The notes under the pieces were generated by a model. That model saw only the letters and a program-made list of their open reading frames with translations, did no database searches and was not told where the DNA came from. A DNA stretch of 45,194 nt from a bacterium. GTDB taxonomy: Bacteria; Vulcanimicrobiota; Vulcanimicrobiia; Vulcanimicrobiales; Vulcanimicrobiaceae. Made by a program: the position numbers and the translations under genes. The stretch covers positions 1-45,194 of the forward strand of contig JAJYMV010000059.1 in the NCBI GenBank assembly GCA_021786705.1, given 5' to 3'. Positions within the stretch are counted from its first letter, which is position 1; each line of letters starts with the position of its first letter. Shown in pieces: positions 1 to 8,189 of the stretch.

Positions 1-1
1 T

Positions 2-454
2 ATTGAGGCCGGTGCGGAATCGCTAGGGGTGCATTTGTCCGAAGAGACGGCAAATATCCATCCTGAATTTGAAGCACGAGAAATTGCGCCTCCCATCTTG
101 GCTCCGATGCCCACCACGGGGCTCGAGCTGCTTACGGAGAGCGCGATCGGGCTGCTCCCGTCACTCTTTCGCGTTTCGGCTCTTCGGCGCCGGTTCACTT
201 CGATGGCGCCGAAGCTACTCGATAGGTCGCGCGGTCGAACGCGTGCTGCGGTCCTTCGATATCTTCTCGATTGCAGATTCGCCTACCGCGCACTCCTTCG
301 CGATCGCCTAGCAGCGGCGCGCGATCTCGTCGAAAGAGCGTTTGAACGCATTGGCGACGTCGCTGGTGCCGAGGATACGGAAGTGGCGGAAGTCATCGAC
401 CAACTTCATCGCGATGAGCGAGAGCTCGATGGCGTACTTTCCCGATATGCGTAG
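2..454 (+). CDS. Dynamin-like GTPase, C-terminal part (5' truncated by window edge)
   Basis: The reading frame is open to the window edge, so the gene starts outside; a GTG at 29 is only an internal codon candidate. About 150 residues are visible, almost all predicted helix, with a basic stretch around RVSALRRRF followed by long amphipathic helices rich in Arg, Glu and Leu, ending LDGVLSRYA. This matches the helical stalk found after the GTPase domain in bacterial dynamin-like proteins, which remodel membranes. The GTPase motifs would lie upstream and cannot be seen, so the call rests on helical pattern alone. The following gene overlaps its end by 8 bases. A second, complete dynamin-like gene lies at 6999-5359 on the other strand. 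Confidence 0.5.
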   Translation: MEAGAESLGVHLSEETANIHPEFEAREIAPPILAPMPTTGLELLTESAIGLLPSLFRVSALRRRFTSMAPKLLDRSRGRTRAAVLRYLLDCRFAYRALLRDRLAAARDLVERAFERIGDVAGAEDTEVAEVIDQLHRDERELDGVLSRYA

Positions 455-1127
455 GCGACTGGCCGCCGCTCTTCGCGTACTATTATCTCAAGACTCCTCG
501 CTGGTGAGGGCCCTGGAACGCAGCGTGACCGGCCCGTTCCCGGTTCAAGATGCGGCGGCCATTTTGCTCGGAAAACCTCTCTGGATAGGGCCGCTTCTTG
601 AGTATCGTGAGTATGCCGACCGACTCGAGCGTCGGCCGCACCTCTGGCGGTTCCCCCTTTTGGAGTCGGGAAAGTGGAACAGCGACCGTTGGTTGGGGTT
701 GTCATTGAGCGCTCGTATCGTACGGGCGAGGCTCGGTGCCCTCGATCGAGCGCGCGAGTTCTCCTGGTCACCGGAACCAGTTGCGATGCCCATTCGTACC
801 TTCGAAGAGGGCGTACGCGAACTTCAACGGGCAAAATTTGTAGAACGTTCATCAGATATGCAATGCGTGGCGACGGCTATTGCAACTCCGGCGGAACTAT
901 ATACGGATTTGCGGATCGTAGAAATTATTTCGCATTGGCTATACATGCTCGCGAGGGCTGACGAAATATCTCGTGACATCAGCCCGAACGAATACGACGT
1001 GCACGGCTATTCATCCGCATGCCTTCTTTGTCGTGAGCGGTGGGGCCAGCGCGATCGCTCGCCGGCGGCAGTTCCACCCTTTCACCCCGGGTGTCGCTGT
1101 TACGCCCAGCCGCGCTTCACTTTATGA
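447..1127 (+). CDS. Unknown protein with Mu gpF-like C-terminal cysteine motif
   Basis: I do not recognise the full-length protein (226 residues from the ATG at 447; an ATG at 429 is an alternative and neither has a clear ribosome site). The N-terminal two thirds are helix-rich. The C-terminus carries CLLCRERWG, then PPFHPGCRCYAQPRF. A CxxC followed by HPxCRC is the ending typical of phage Mu gpF/head-morphogenesis domains, where it could bind zinc. No other phage gene is near, so a phage origin is not implied. It overlaps the dynamin-like gene upstream by 8 bases, and its TGA overlaps the ATG of the MFS gene (ATGA at 1124-1127). That coupling supports it being a real gene of a three-gene operon. 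Confidence 0.6.
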   Translation: MRRRLAAALRVLLSQDSSLVRALERSVTGPFPVQDAAAILLGKPLWIGPLLEYREYADRLERRPHLWRFPLLESGKWNSDRWLGLSLSARIVRARLGALDRAREFSWSPEPVAMPIRTFEEGVRELQRAKFVERSSDMQCVATAIATPAELYTDLRIVEIISHWLYMLARADEISRDISPNEYDVHGYSSACLLCRERWGQRDRSPAAVPPFHPGCRCYAQPRFTL

Positions 1128-2299
1128 AGAAAGCGAATCCATTCGCATTCGTCATTCTTATCGGCGTGTTGAGCTTCTTTGCTGATTTTGCTTACGAAGG
1201 GGCGCGTAGCGTTGCCGGCCCGTTTCTCGCCTTACTCGGTGCCGGTGCGGTTGTTGTAAGCAGTATTGGCGGATTCGGCGAATTGCTGGGCTACGGAATA
1301 AGCATCATCTCCGGGCCGTTGGCGATGCGGACCAGGCAGTACTGGGGAATCGCGCTTGTCGGATACGGCATACAACTCTCCGCGGTTCCGTTGCTTACGT
1401 TTGCGAGGACATGGCCCGAGGCAGCCGGCCTCATCTTTCTGGAACGAATCGGTAGAGCGATCCGTAACCCTCCACGAGACACCATGCTCTCATTCGCCGC
1501 GAAAGAAATCGGGTATGGGTGGGGCTTCGGCGTTCATGAGGCGCTGGATCAGGCCGGCGCGCTCGTCGGGCCACTGGTGGTAGCGCTAATTCTCGTCACC
1601 GAGCATTCCTACCGCGAGGCCTTCGCGGCTCTAACCGTACCGGTAGCTTGTGTATTTATCCTGTTAGGGATCGCTCGTCACGTCTACCCGCGTCCTTTGA
1701 AGTTCGACGATACTTCACCGACTTTGCCAAGCACGTCTCTACCGCGAGTATTCTGGATCTATCTTATTGGGGCCGGGCTCGTCGCCGCCGGCTTTGCCGA
1801 CTTCGCGCTCATTTCCTATCACCTCGTTCGACATGTCCTACACGTTCCGATGTTGATACCGATCGTGTATTCGGTCGCAATGGCGGTTAGCGGCGGCGGG
1901 TCGTTACTCTTCGGGCGCCTGTTCGATCGGTTTGGGTTTCGAGTGCTGCTTCCGCTGACTCTTGTTAGCGCAGCGTTTGCTCCACTCGTTTTCCTCGGCG
2001 GATTTTGGGTCGCAATATTCGGCGCGGCGATTTGGGGGTTGGGCATTGGGGTTCATGAGTCGATTATACCCGCTGCCGTCTCGACGATGGTGTCGCCAAA
2101 ACAGCGCGCGTTTGCCTTCGGCATTTTTACGGGAGTTTATGGCGCTGCATGGTTCGCGGGAAGCGTAGTAATCGGGCTCCTATACGGGAAATCCCTCGTA
2201 CTCGTGGTCGCATTCTGTATCATAATTCAAATCACTGCGCTCCCGATCTTTGCTTGGATCGCTCGGCAGGGCTCAACAGTAAATGCGGGCGAAGGTTAA
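1124..2299 (+). CDS. MFS transporter
   Basis: A 391-residue integral membrane protein with about 12 hydrophobic segments, the usual size for a major facilitator. The start at 1124 is chosen because ATG overlaps the upstream TGA and the protein then begins MKKANPFAFVILIGVLSFF, directly in the first membrane segment; the frame is open further upstream but without a matching family N-terminus. The cytoplasmic loop LERIGRAIRNPPRDTML and the following GVHEALDQAGALVGP are typical of MFS_1 drug or metabolite exporters. The second half (VFWIYLIGAGLVAAGFADF onward) repeats the fold. Substrate cannot be read from sequence. It is the last gene of the operon with the dynamin-like and gpF-like genes and converges with the MutS-like gene, leaving only 25 bases between stops. 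Confidence 0.85.
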   Translation: MKKANPFAFVILIGVLSFFADFAYEGARSVAGPFLALLGAGAVVVSSIGGFGELLGYGISIISGPLAMRTRQYWGIALVGYGIQLSAVPLLTFARTWPEAAGLIFLERIGRAIRNPPRDTMLSFAAKEIGYGWGFGVHEALDQAGALVGPLVVALILVTEHSYREAFAALTVPVACVFILLGIARHVYPRPLKFDDTSPTLPSTSLPRVFWIYLIGAGLVAAGFADFALISYHLVRHVLHVPMLIPIVYSVAMAVSGGGSLLFGRLFDRFGFRVLLPLTLVSAAFAPLVFLGGFWVAIFGAAIWGLGIGVHESIIPAAVSTMVSPKQRAFAFGIFTGVYGAAWFAGSVVIGLLYGKSLVLVVAFCIIIQITALPIFAWIARQGSTVNAGEG

Positions 2300-2324
2300 T
2301 CCGTGAATCGACCAATGCGTATTT

Positions 2325-3821
2325 CTAAAGCGGTCCGAAAATTCGCCGATAGAGGTCTTCGCCGAAACTGGTTGGGAGTGGAGCGTCTTCCGTAAGTGAA
2401 AAATTCGAAATATCGTCACCACGTCTACGAGCTTGTAAAAAAAGACTCTCAGAACCGCGCTCCTTCGCAAGCCGGTGTGCGAATTCGTAAAGATGCGTAA
2501 CGAAAACGGTTCGCACATCGCCGTCCATGAGTGCCTCGGCGATTTGTAGCGCGATCTCAGATCCTTCCCGATCGTTGGTTGCGGCAAACGATTCGTTGAA
2601 GAGAAGGAGAGAATGGGGAGGAAGAACGTTGACAATCTCGTTCATCCTACGGAGTTCTTCGTCGAATTTGCCGCTCTCGAGGGATCGATCCTCCTCGCGC
2701 CTGAAGTGTGTGAACACCTTGGTAGCGATGGATGCGCGAAACATGCGAACCGGTACGAATAGGCCAGCGGCCATCATTAAATGAGCTATCCCAATGCTAC
2801 GAAGGAACGTCGATTTTCCCCCCTGATTCGCTCCGGTCACAACAATGATCTTTTTCCCGCTTGCGTTCGCGGTATTTCCGGAAATCGGCTGCTCCGTCTG
2901 AAGTGAGAGGGAAAGATCATAAAGATCTTCAAACTGGAGGACGAAAGTTTTACTTTCCAGGGGGACCGGAAAGAAGGTGCGGGCTCCGATCTCCTCGAGA
3001 CGGTCGTGTAAATTCATGCATGCAATATAGAACCCAAGTTCATAGCGTAAAGTCGAAAAGAACTTCAAAACATGGATAAGTGATCGCTCCAGTATGTCGG
3101 CGATGTCTCGTAGCGCTCTGTCTCGAAGATTGTCGAGAGCGCGCGCCCCGCTCTCGTCGCGAGGGTGGAGATAGTACGTGTATCCCGCAATCTTAGGTGG
3201 GAAAAGGCGTTGTAGCCAAGAGAACATCGGCGGTTGGTAAGTTCGAATCGTAAATCGATCTAGGAAATGTCCGCATCCGAGCTTGGCACTTGCCATAAAA
3301 CCGTCGCGGAAATCGACTTGTCGCAACATGTCGCGAATATCGCGAAGGTACGAAGCGGGAACTTCGGCACGAAGCATCTCGATAAAACGCTTAAAGCCGT
3401 CGGATTCAAATGCATCGGGGGATCGCTCAATAGTCGCGCAAAGTTGCTCCAACGCGTCAACGAACATTGCGAGCACCTCCCGGGACCGGCGCACGATCGG
3501 CTCGGCGCGTCGTAGGCGTACGCCCCAATAGTTACGGCCTTCGGCGGATAGTGCTTCCCCGGCAATCGAATAAAGCGACCGGACCACTTTGCGGTTTGCC
3601 AGGCAGTCACGCAGAATGCTCTGGCGATAGAGAACCTCGGACGAATCGCTGAGACCGTTGAGAAGCACGCGGGGAACGATGTCGGCGAGTACACGGTCGT
3701 GGCCGGACATGGCGTTCATTATGGCTTCAAGTCCAAGGTCGCGTACGAGGGCGTCGGCGTTCCATGGCAGCCCTTGTTCGCAGTCGGCATCCCTGTCGGG
3801 GAAAAGTAAGAACGCATTCAC
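2325..3821 (-). CDS. MutS-like ATPase B
   Basis: A 498-residue protein with the MutS core/lever region followed by a MutS-type ABC ATPase domain. Walker A is GANQGGKST near residue 333 and Walker B is LLLFNESFAATNDREG near 407; VFVTHLYEF supplies the following His switch. It lacks the MutS mismatch-recognition domain (no Phe-X-Glu N-terminus), so it is not a standard repair MutS. The usual Walker B Asp-Glu is Asn-Glu here. Its ATG overlaps the TGA of the paralogous ATPase A (ATGA at 3821-3818), so the two are translated together and probably form a heterodimer, as expected of MutS-type ATPases; that is inference. It is the last gene of the minus-strand operon. A MutS2-type role is possible, but no Smr domain is present. 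Confidence 0.8.
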   Translation of the reverse strand: MNAFLLFPDRDADCEQGLPWNADALVRDLGLEAIMNAMSGHDRVLADIVPRVLLNGLSDSSEVLYRQSILRDCLANRKVVRSLYSIAGEALSAEGRNYWGVRLRRAEPIVRRSREVLAMFVDALEQLCATIERSPDAFESDGFKRFIEMLRAEVPASYLRDIRDMLRQVDFRDGFMASAKLGCGHFLDRFTIRTYQPPMFSWLQRLFPPKIAGYTYYLHPRDESGARALDNLRDRALRDIADILERSLIHVLKFFSTLRYELGFYIACMNLHDRLEEIGARTFFPVPLESKTFVLQFEDLYDLSLSLQTEQPISGNTANASGKKIIVVTGANQGGKSTFLRSIGIAHLMMAAGLFVPVRMFRASIATKVFTHFRREEDRSLESGKFDEELRRMNEIVNVLPPHSLLLFNESFAATNDREGSEIALQIAEALMDGDVRTVFVTHLYEFAHRLAKERGSESLFLQARRRGDDISNFSLTEDAPLPTSFGEDLYRRIFGPL

Positions 3822-5362
3822 GACGTTGACCTTCCGGCGAGTCTTGCGGAGAGGAGGTCGTAAGTGAGCTCGTAGGTCTTAGCGAGTGCAAGTGCGTATG
3901 CTAATCCGTCAGCGGGTTTTCTGACTAGGCGAAACGTACGCGTATTTGAATGTGTTGGATCGACGAGGCTGACAAGACTCACCGTTTTATTACTGAGAGT
4001 AGAAAGGTCGTCAATAAATGTCACGCAAACACCGATAGCGTCCAAATCGAGTATTTTCGAAAGAATGCGCGTTCCAAGAAGCGCCGCGTCCTTGGCCGTC
4101 GTCGAAGCAAATAGTTCATTTAGAATGATTATGCTGCTTGATGTCGCTTTTTCCAAAATATCGTGAATGCGAATAAGGTCGTCCTCTAGCTTGCCGCGGG
4201 AACTACCCGGCAATTCTTCGCGTTCAAAATGAGTGTATATGGCGTCAAAAAGAAAAGTACGAGCTTCGACCCCGGCGACGCGGCATCCCAACGATGCCAA
4301 AACGTTCACTTGCCCGAAGGTGCGGGCAAATGTAGTTTTCCCACCTTGGTTTGGTCCGGAGACCACGAACATGCGTTCCTCCCCGGACAAGAACCAATCA
4401 TTGCGGACGATTGCAAATGGTTCGTGCATAGCTTGACATGCTAGGGCGCTGTCATAACCTTCCTTCACCTCAATAGGTGTGTGTGATGCGCTTACGGTCG
4501 GGAAACACGTAGGGAGGCCGGCGCTAGATAAACGTCGAGTAAAATCCGTACATGCAAGGTAAAAGTGAAGTTCACGAGTCAATCGACGAGCCGATGTTGG
4601 GAAGAAGCTATGGTGGCGATCGGCGAAACATTTTAGCCTAAAGAACGGCTGAGGATATAACCGAGCGATGTTTTCGACAGCCTTCGCCTCAATATGGTTT
4701 AGAGAGACGTACGAGGGGGGTTTCGACGAGTGTTCGGGGTATGTCGTAGGGCGAAACCGTTGAAATGTTCGCTCGACCGCGCCGGCAAGATCGCTCTCGT
4801 GCCCTCCCTCTCGAACGTTGATGCTTCCCGAGCCTATAATGATTCGAAAATCTAAAGCGTCGATGGATGCCAGCAAAGAAGCCGCGTCTTGTTCGAGAGT
4901 TATAAAATCATTGAAACTTAAATATTGCGCGAGCGCGGTGCGAAGTTGTATTAAGCCGCTCGAGGCGGGCGAGAGAACGTGCAATTGCTCGACGGCATGG
5001 CGCAAGGTCGTACTATATACGTGAGCTGCGTCTAAGATAAGGCGGTCGTGTTCGAGCGGATACGATGAGTTTGTCGCTTGTTCTAAGTGCCTTTGTACTG
5101 TTGAGAAATTATCTGAAAGATGACAAAATAGCTCGTGAACCGACACGTTCTCGACATCCTTCATTATTGCTTGTCGGTAATAGATCGCATCGACATCGGT
5201 AAGCGGAGCATAGAAAAGCGGTTCGAGACCGTACTGCTCGTGGCCGGAGAGCATTTCATGGAGAATTCGATCGAGTTGGAGATCGTAAAAATAGGTAGGT
5301 GGATCGCGAGGTTCGACCGTGGGCTCGCTAAGGGCAGGGTAGAGAAGGCTGGGAAGATTCAT
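3818..5362 (-). CDS. MutS-like ATPase A
   Basis: A 514-residue paralogue of the next gene. The frame is open upstream, but the start MNLPSLLYPALSEPTV at 5362 is preferred because its ATG overlaps the stop of the GTPase gene (ATGA at 5362-5359) and the upstream frame is low-complexity Arg-rich shadow sequence. Core and lever regions occupy residues 1-320. Walker A is GPNQGGKTT near 338, and THFEREE lies between the motifs, as in the paralogue. Walker B is IIILNELFASTTAKDA near 412, again Asn in place of Asp. It has no mismatch-binding domain, no Smr domain and no membrane segment. Obligate pairing with ATPase B is inferred from tandem coupling. The operon links it to a membrane GTPase rather than to MutL or recombination genes. 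Confidence 0.8.
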   Translation of the reverse strand: MNLPSLLYPALSEPTVEPRDPPTYFYDLQLDRILHEMLSGHEQYGLEPLFYAPLTDVDAIYYRQAIMKDVENVSVHELFCHLSDNFSTVQRHLEQATNSSYPLEHDRLILDAAHVYSTTLRHAVEQLHVLSPASSGLIQLRTALAQYLSFNDFITLEQDAASLLASIDALDFRIIIGSGSINVREGGHESDLAGAVERTFQRFRPTTYPEHSSKPPSYVSLNHIEAKAVENIARLYPQPFFRLKCFADRHHSFFPTSARRLTRELHFYLACTDFTRRLSSAGLPTCFPTVSASHTPIEVKEGYDSALACQAMHEPFAIVRNDWFLSGEERMFVVSGPNQGGKTTFARTFGQVNVLASLGCRVAGVEARTFLFDAIYTHFEREELPGSSRGKLEDDLIRIHDILEKATSSSIIILNELFASTTAKDAALLGTRILSKILDLDAIGVCVTFIDDLSTLSNKTVSLVSLVDPTHSNTRTFRLVRKPADGLAYALALAKTYELTYDLLSARLAGRSTS

Positions 5363-6999
5363 GAAACGCGGCTGACTCCATTGAGCCCCTGGCTCCCGGC
5401 TAGAACCGTGAGGCCGCGCCGTGCGGCGTTTCTTTCGTCCCCGTCGATGTAATCGCGCCGACGTGCATCGAGCTTTACGACATATCGGCGCATGTCGTCG
5501 GCGATCGTTCCATAGGCGTCCGAGGAATCGGTAATGAGGCGCAGTGCCCGCTCGGTGGTCGCGATAAGCGGAAGAACCCGTTCGAGATGCATGAGGCATA
5601 ATCCCGAATATCCTTCGTGGATACCGGAGATCGTGGCTGCAAGTTCGGCAATAGCGGTACGTTCGCTCTCGTCAAAGATTCGACATACGGGGCAACGATC
5701 GGGCGTTGCGCGAACCTTGGATACGGCGGAAGCGATCTCGGCGGGCTCGCACGGGGCGAGGGGTCGAAGTCGAGAAACAAGTGTTTCGAGGGCCTCGGCA
5801 TACGCTATGCAGCTAGCACGGGGGCTGGATAATACATCGTATTGCCAGGAATGACGTGCGCAGAAACCACCCATTCGAGCAAAAGTTTCTCGAACCGAAC
5901 GCGAGGTAACCAACTCGTACTGGTAGGTGCTGATAAAGGCAACCGCGCGCTCGGAGACTCGATCGCAGATCGAACAACCGGTAAATCGAGCGGTTTGGTT
6001 ACTCTCTTGCAAGATCGTCGAATTGTCGGCTTCATCGAGAACCCCTGCCATTCTCTCCGTCTCGATCATTTTGGCAATCTCCACCGGCTCAGGGTGTGAA
6101 GCAGAAAGTATGCTTCGCACGCGAAGGCAGGTCGAGCGGAGAAACTCGACCTGCTTTTCGTTGACGAGGAACCGGGTGAGCCGCGAAACGAATCGATCTA
6201 CGCTTGCCTCGAAACCAGGTGCCACGGAAACCGAATGAATTTCCGGTGTCGAGATGCCCGCGCCCAATAGCTGCGTTCGGAAATACGTGTCGATGTCAAG
6301 CTTGTCGCTCGCTGAAATTAAATCTTCTTTTGCGATGACAAAAAATAAGCGATGTCGATAGCGCTGGGCAAGCTCGACGAGTTCGCGCTCGTCCTCGGAA
6401 AAAGGACTGTCATAGCTGGTGACCAAGACGACTGCGTCGGCCTCCGGTATGTAGGCCAAGGTGTTGTTGCTGTTCGCTTGAATCGCGGAGCCTAGCCCCG
6501 GGGTGTCGACGATTGCGAAACCCTTACGCAGCAAAGGAGCGGGAAGTTCGATTCGAGCTTCGGCAACGCGGGTGGTGGTGGCTGTAAGGTAAGCAGGAAG
6601 ATCGTCCATTTCTATTTCAAACGATTGCTGATGACCCTCAGGTGTTATCCAAGCACGTTCGCGGCTACCGTAGATTATTTGAGTGATCGTCGCAGTTAGT
6701 GGAAGGCAGCCGACCGGTAGACGATCTGTGTGCAGAATAGCGTTTATCAGCGAACTCTTGCCGCGATTGAAGCGCCCGACCACCGCCAAATTGAACCGGT
6801 CCTCCGCAAGTTTCTTAAAAAGATCGCGAATTGTCGCCTGCAAGCCGGTGCGTTCGTCCGGAATGCGCAGAGCTGCAATTTGTAATGTATCGGCAAGCGC
6901 AAGCTTCGTTCGCTCGTACGTTGCAAGAGTCACCGCTCTAGGTTCCAATATTCGAAACGGATTCGATGAGAATCGGTCGCTCGTCGAATTCCCAGTCAT
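5359..6999 (-). CDS. Dynamin-like GTPase fused to double zinc-binding-like domain
   Basis: A 546-residue protein. The GTPase domain has G1 GRFNRGKSSL near residue 75, a switch Thr in PLTATIT, G3 DTPGLGS near 165 and a G4-like IAKED near 222. The second half is unusual: CSICDRVSERA then GGFCARHSW, and again CPVCRIFDESERT then SGLCLMHLERV. That is a tandem CxxC...GxCxxH unit known from stand-alone bacterial proteins and likely to bind two metal ions. The fusion to a dynamin-like GTPase is the notable point. Start 6999 (ATG) overlaps the previous gene by 62 bases; a GTG at 6933 lies just 4 bases after the upstream stop and is a serious alternative, which would drop 22 residues. The TGA overlaps the ATG of MutS-like A. 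Confidence 0.8.
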   Translation of the reverse strand: MTGNSTSDRFSSNPFRILEPRAVTLATYERTKLALADTLQIAALRIPDERTGLQATIRDLFKKLAEDRFNLAVVGRFNRGKSSLINAILHTDRLPVGCLPLTATITQIIYGSRERAWITPEGHQQSFEIEMDDLPAYLTATTTRVAEARIELPAPLLRKGFAIVDTPGLGSAIQANSNNTLAYIPEADAVVLVTSYDSPFSEDERELVELAQRYRHRLFFVIAKEDLISASDKLDIDTYFRTQLLGAGISTPEIHSVSVAPGFEASVDRFVSRLTRFLVNEKQVEFLRSTCLRVRSILSASHPEPVEIAKMIETERMAGVLDEADNSTILQESNQTARFTGCSICDRVSERAVAFISTYQYELVTSRSVRETFARMGGFCARHSWQYDVLSSPRASCIAYAEALETLVSRLRPLAPCEPAEIASAVSKVRATPDRCPVCRIFDESERTAIAELAATISGIHEGYSGLCLMHLERVLPLIATTERALRLITDSSDAYGTIADDMRRYVVKLDARRRDYIDGDERNAARRGLTVLAGSQGLNGVSRVS

Positions 7000-7372
7000 C
7001 GACGGGCTCGTGCTTACGGAGACGAGTCTTTAAGTCCGCGATTCGTTGTTGTAGCAGGGCGGAGCGCTCAAGGGTCGCTCGAACCTGTGAATAGGCGCCC
7101 GCGTTTCGCAGTCGCTCGATTGTTAAATTGCGGGTGCGCTCATATAATGAAAAATGTTCGGCTGCATAGTGTTGTTGCAAATCGTATAGACGCAATCGCG
7201 TATCAGTAAGGTTCCGTTCGGCTTCCAGGAGACGCCCTGCGAGTAGCGCACACTCCTCATAAAGAAGGGCATGGTTTGTGTCCTTCTGAATTGTCAAGAA
7301 ATCGGGTGAGCGTTTGATTCGTCGCGTTATCCACTCGAAGGCCGGTGCCGGTAATAGTCGTAGGACGTTCAT
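6938..7372 (-). CDS. Small coiled-coil protein of unknown function
   Basis: 144 residues from the ATG at 7372, which overlaps the phosphoesterase stop (ATGA). It begins MNVLRLLPAPAFEWITRRIK. Residues about 35-130 form a long predicted coiled coil (heptad-like Leu/Ala in LLAGRLLEAERNLTDTRLRL and ERSALLQQRIADLKTRLRKH), ending in an acidic tail EPVDDWEFDERPILIES. No catalytic motif or membrane segment is visible. I do not recognise a family. Sitting between a phosphoesterase and a dynamin-like GTPase and sharing coupled translation with both, it may be an adaptor or a partner for the GTPase helical domain; that is inference from context only. Confidence 0.65.
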   Translation of the reverse strand: MNVLRLLPAPAFEWITRRIKRSPDFLTIQKDTNHALLYEECALLAGRLLEAERNLTDTRLRLYDLQQHYAAEHFSLYERTRNLTIERLRNAGAYSQVRATLERSALLQQRIADLKTRLRKHEPVDDWEFDERPILIESVSNIGT

Positions 7373-8094
7373 ACTGGAACCGAAACGCGCATGGGTAACC
7401 GAGTACGAGGGCGGAGACTTCCTTCCGTTAACTCGCGAATACATGCGTCCTGAACATCGGAGGTAAGAGTCGTGGCGCGAATCCTCTCGATGGCGCGTTC
7501 GACATCGTATGGGACCGATTCGAACGATACATTGTCATGTTCGATCGTCACGAATGCCGCGTGTCCGCCCTTGGAACTGAAACCGACGCTCCCGGGATTA
7601 ATGATAAGTTTGTCGTGGTAGCGCCGCGCGCTTTGCCGGTGATTGTGCGCCGTTACGATGATCTGCGCTCGGGGGAAGGCGCGGGTCATTCGGTCGAGTT
7701 CATCATCGCTCGGTCCAAGATAACGATTGTAGTCTCCGGGGTAGGCATGCACCATCGCAATGCGCCGCCCGTCAACGACTGTTTCATATTCGGGAGGCAG
7801 TGATGCTAGTTGAGTTGCGCGCGCGGGTGCGAGTTTTTCGCGCGTCCAGGCTCGGCTGGCGATCCCCGCTTGCTCGAGGTGGCGAGGTAAGCGGTAAAAG
7901 GTGCCGTTTGCGACGGCGTCGTCCTCCTCGCCGCGAATGGCGAGCGCGCGCCGCTCGCGCAGCCAGTCGAGCGATTCGTTGGGTAGGGCGCCGAACGTCA
8001 CCGTATCCCCCGCGCAAAGCGTCAGGTCGGAATCGGGAAGTGCGGCGAGGGCATCGTAGTTCGCGTGAATATCGGCTACGATCAGGACTCGCAT
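7369..8094 (-). CDS. Calcineurin-like metallophosphoesterase (YfcE/MJ0936-type)
   Basis: 241 residues. Metal ligands of the family are visible: DIH at residues 8-10, GD at 29-30, a His in MVHAYPGDY, and the last His pair in TAHNH followed by NPGSVGFSS. Two positions differ from the canonical form: the GNHD motif reads RGEED at 54-58, so the usual Asn is Glu, and GHTH reads AHNH. The enzyme probably still binds two metals and cleaves phosphodiesters or phosphomonoesters, but the substrate is unknown. The start has an excellent ribosome site, AGGAGG, 5 bases before ATG. It is the first gene of the five-gene operon running to 2325. The leader directly upstream is highly structured. Confidence 0.85.
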   Translation of the reverse strand: MRVLIVADIHANYDALAALPDSDLTLCAGDTVTFGALPNESLDWLRERRALAIRGEEDDAVANGTFYRLPRHLEQAGIASRAWTREKLAPARATQLASLPPEYETVVDGRRIAMVHAYPGDYNRYLGPSDDELDRMTRAFPRAQIIVTAHNHRQSARRYHDKLIINPGSVGFSSKGGHAAFVTIEHDNVSFESVPYDVERAIERIRATTLTSDVQDACIRELTEGSLRPRTRLPMRVSVPV

Positions 8095-8099
8095 GGAAA

Positions 8100-8170
8100 C
8101 CTCCTACTGTCGATAAGCAGTAGGAGCCATTAGCCGCCTGCGGCGACGTTTTCGGCGAGCCCCATCGCCG
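8100..8170 (-). promoter_or_regulatory. Structured 5' leader hiding the Shine-Dalgarno site
   Basis: Reading the minus strand toward the phosphoesterase, three hairpins follow each other: CGGCGA/TCGCCG arms at 8170-8153, GCCGC/GCGGC at 8144-8133, and a perfect 9-base stem CTCCTACTG/CAGTAGGAG at 8126-8101 with an 8-base loop. The last arm contains five of the six bases of the AGGAGG site (8105-8100) for the gene starting at 8094, so folding would block ribosome entry. This suggests translational control by ligand, protein or temperature. No known riboswitch class is recognised. Confidence 0.55.
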
Positions 8171-8189
8171 ATGATCTATTCTATCACGT

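Noticed and set aside
2325-5362. Canonical mismatch repair mutS genes
   Set aside because: They are about 500 residues, have no mismatch-recognition domain and an altered Walker B, and there is no mutL nearby.
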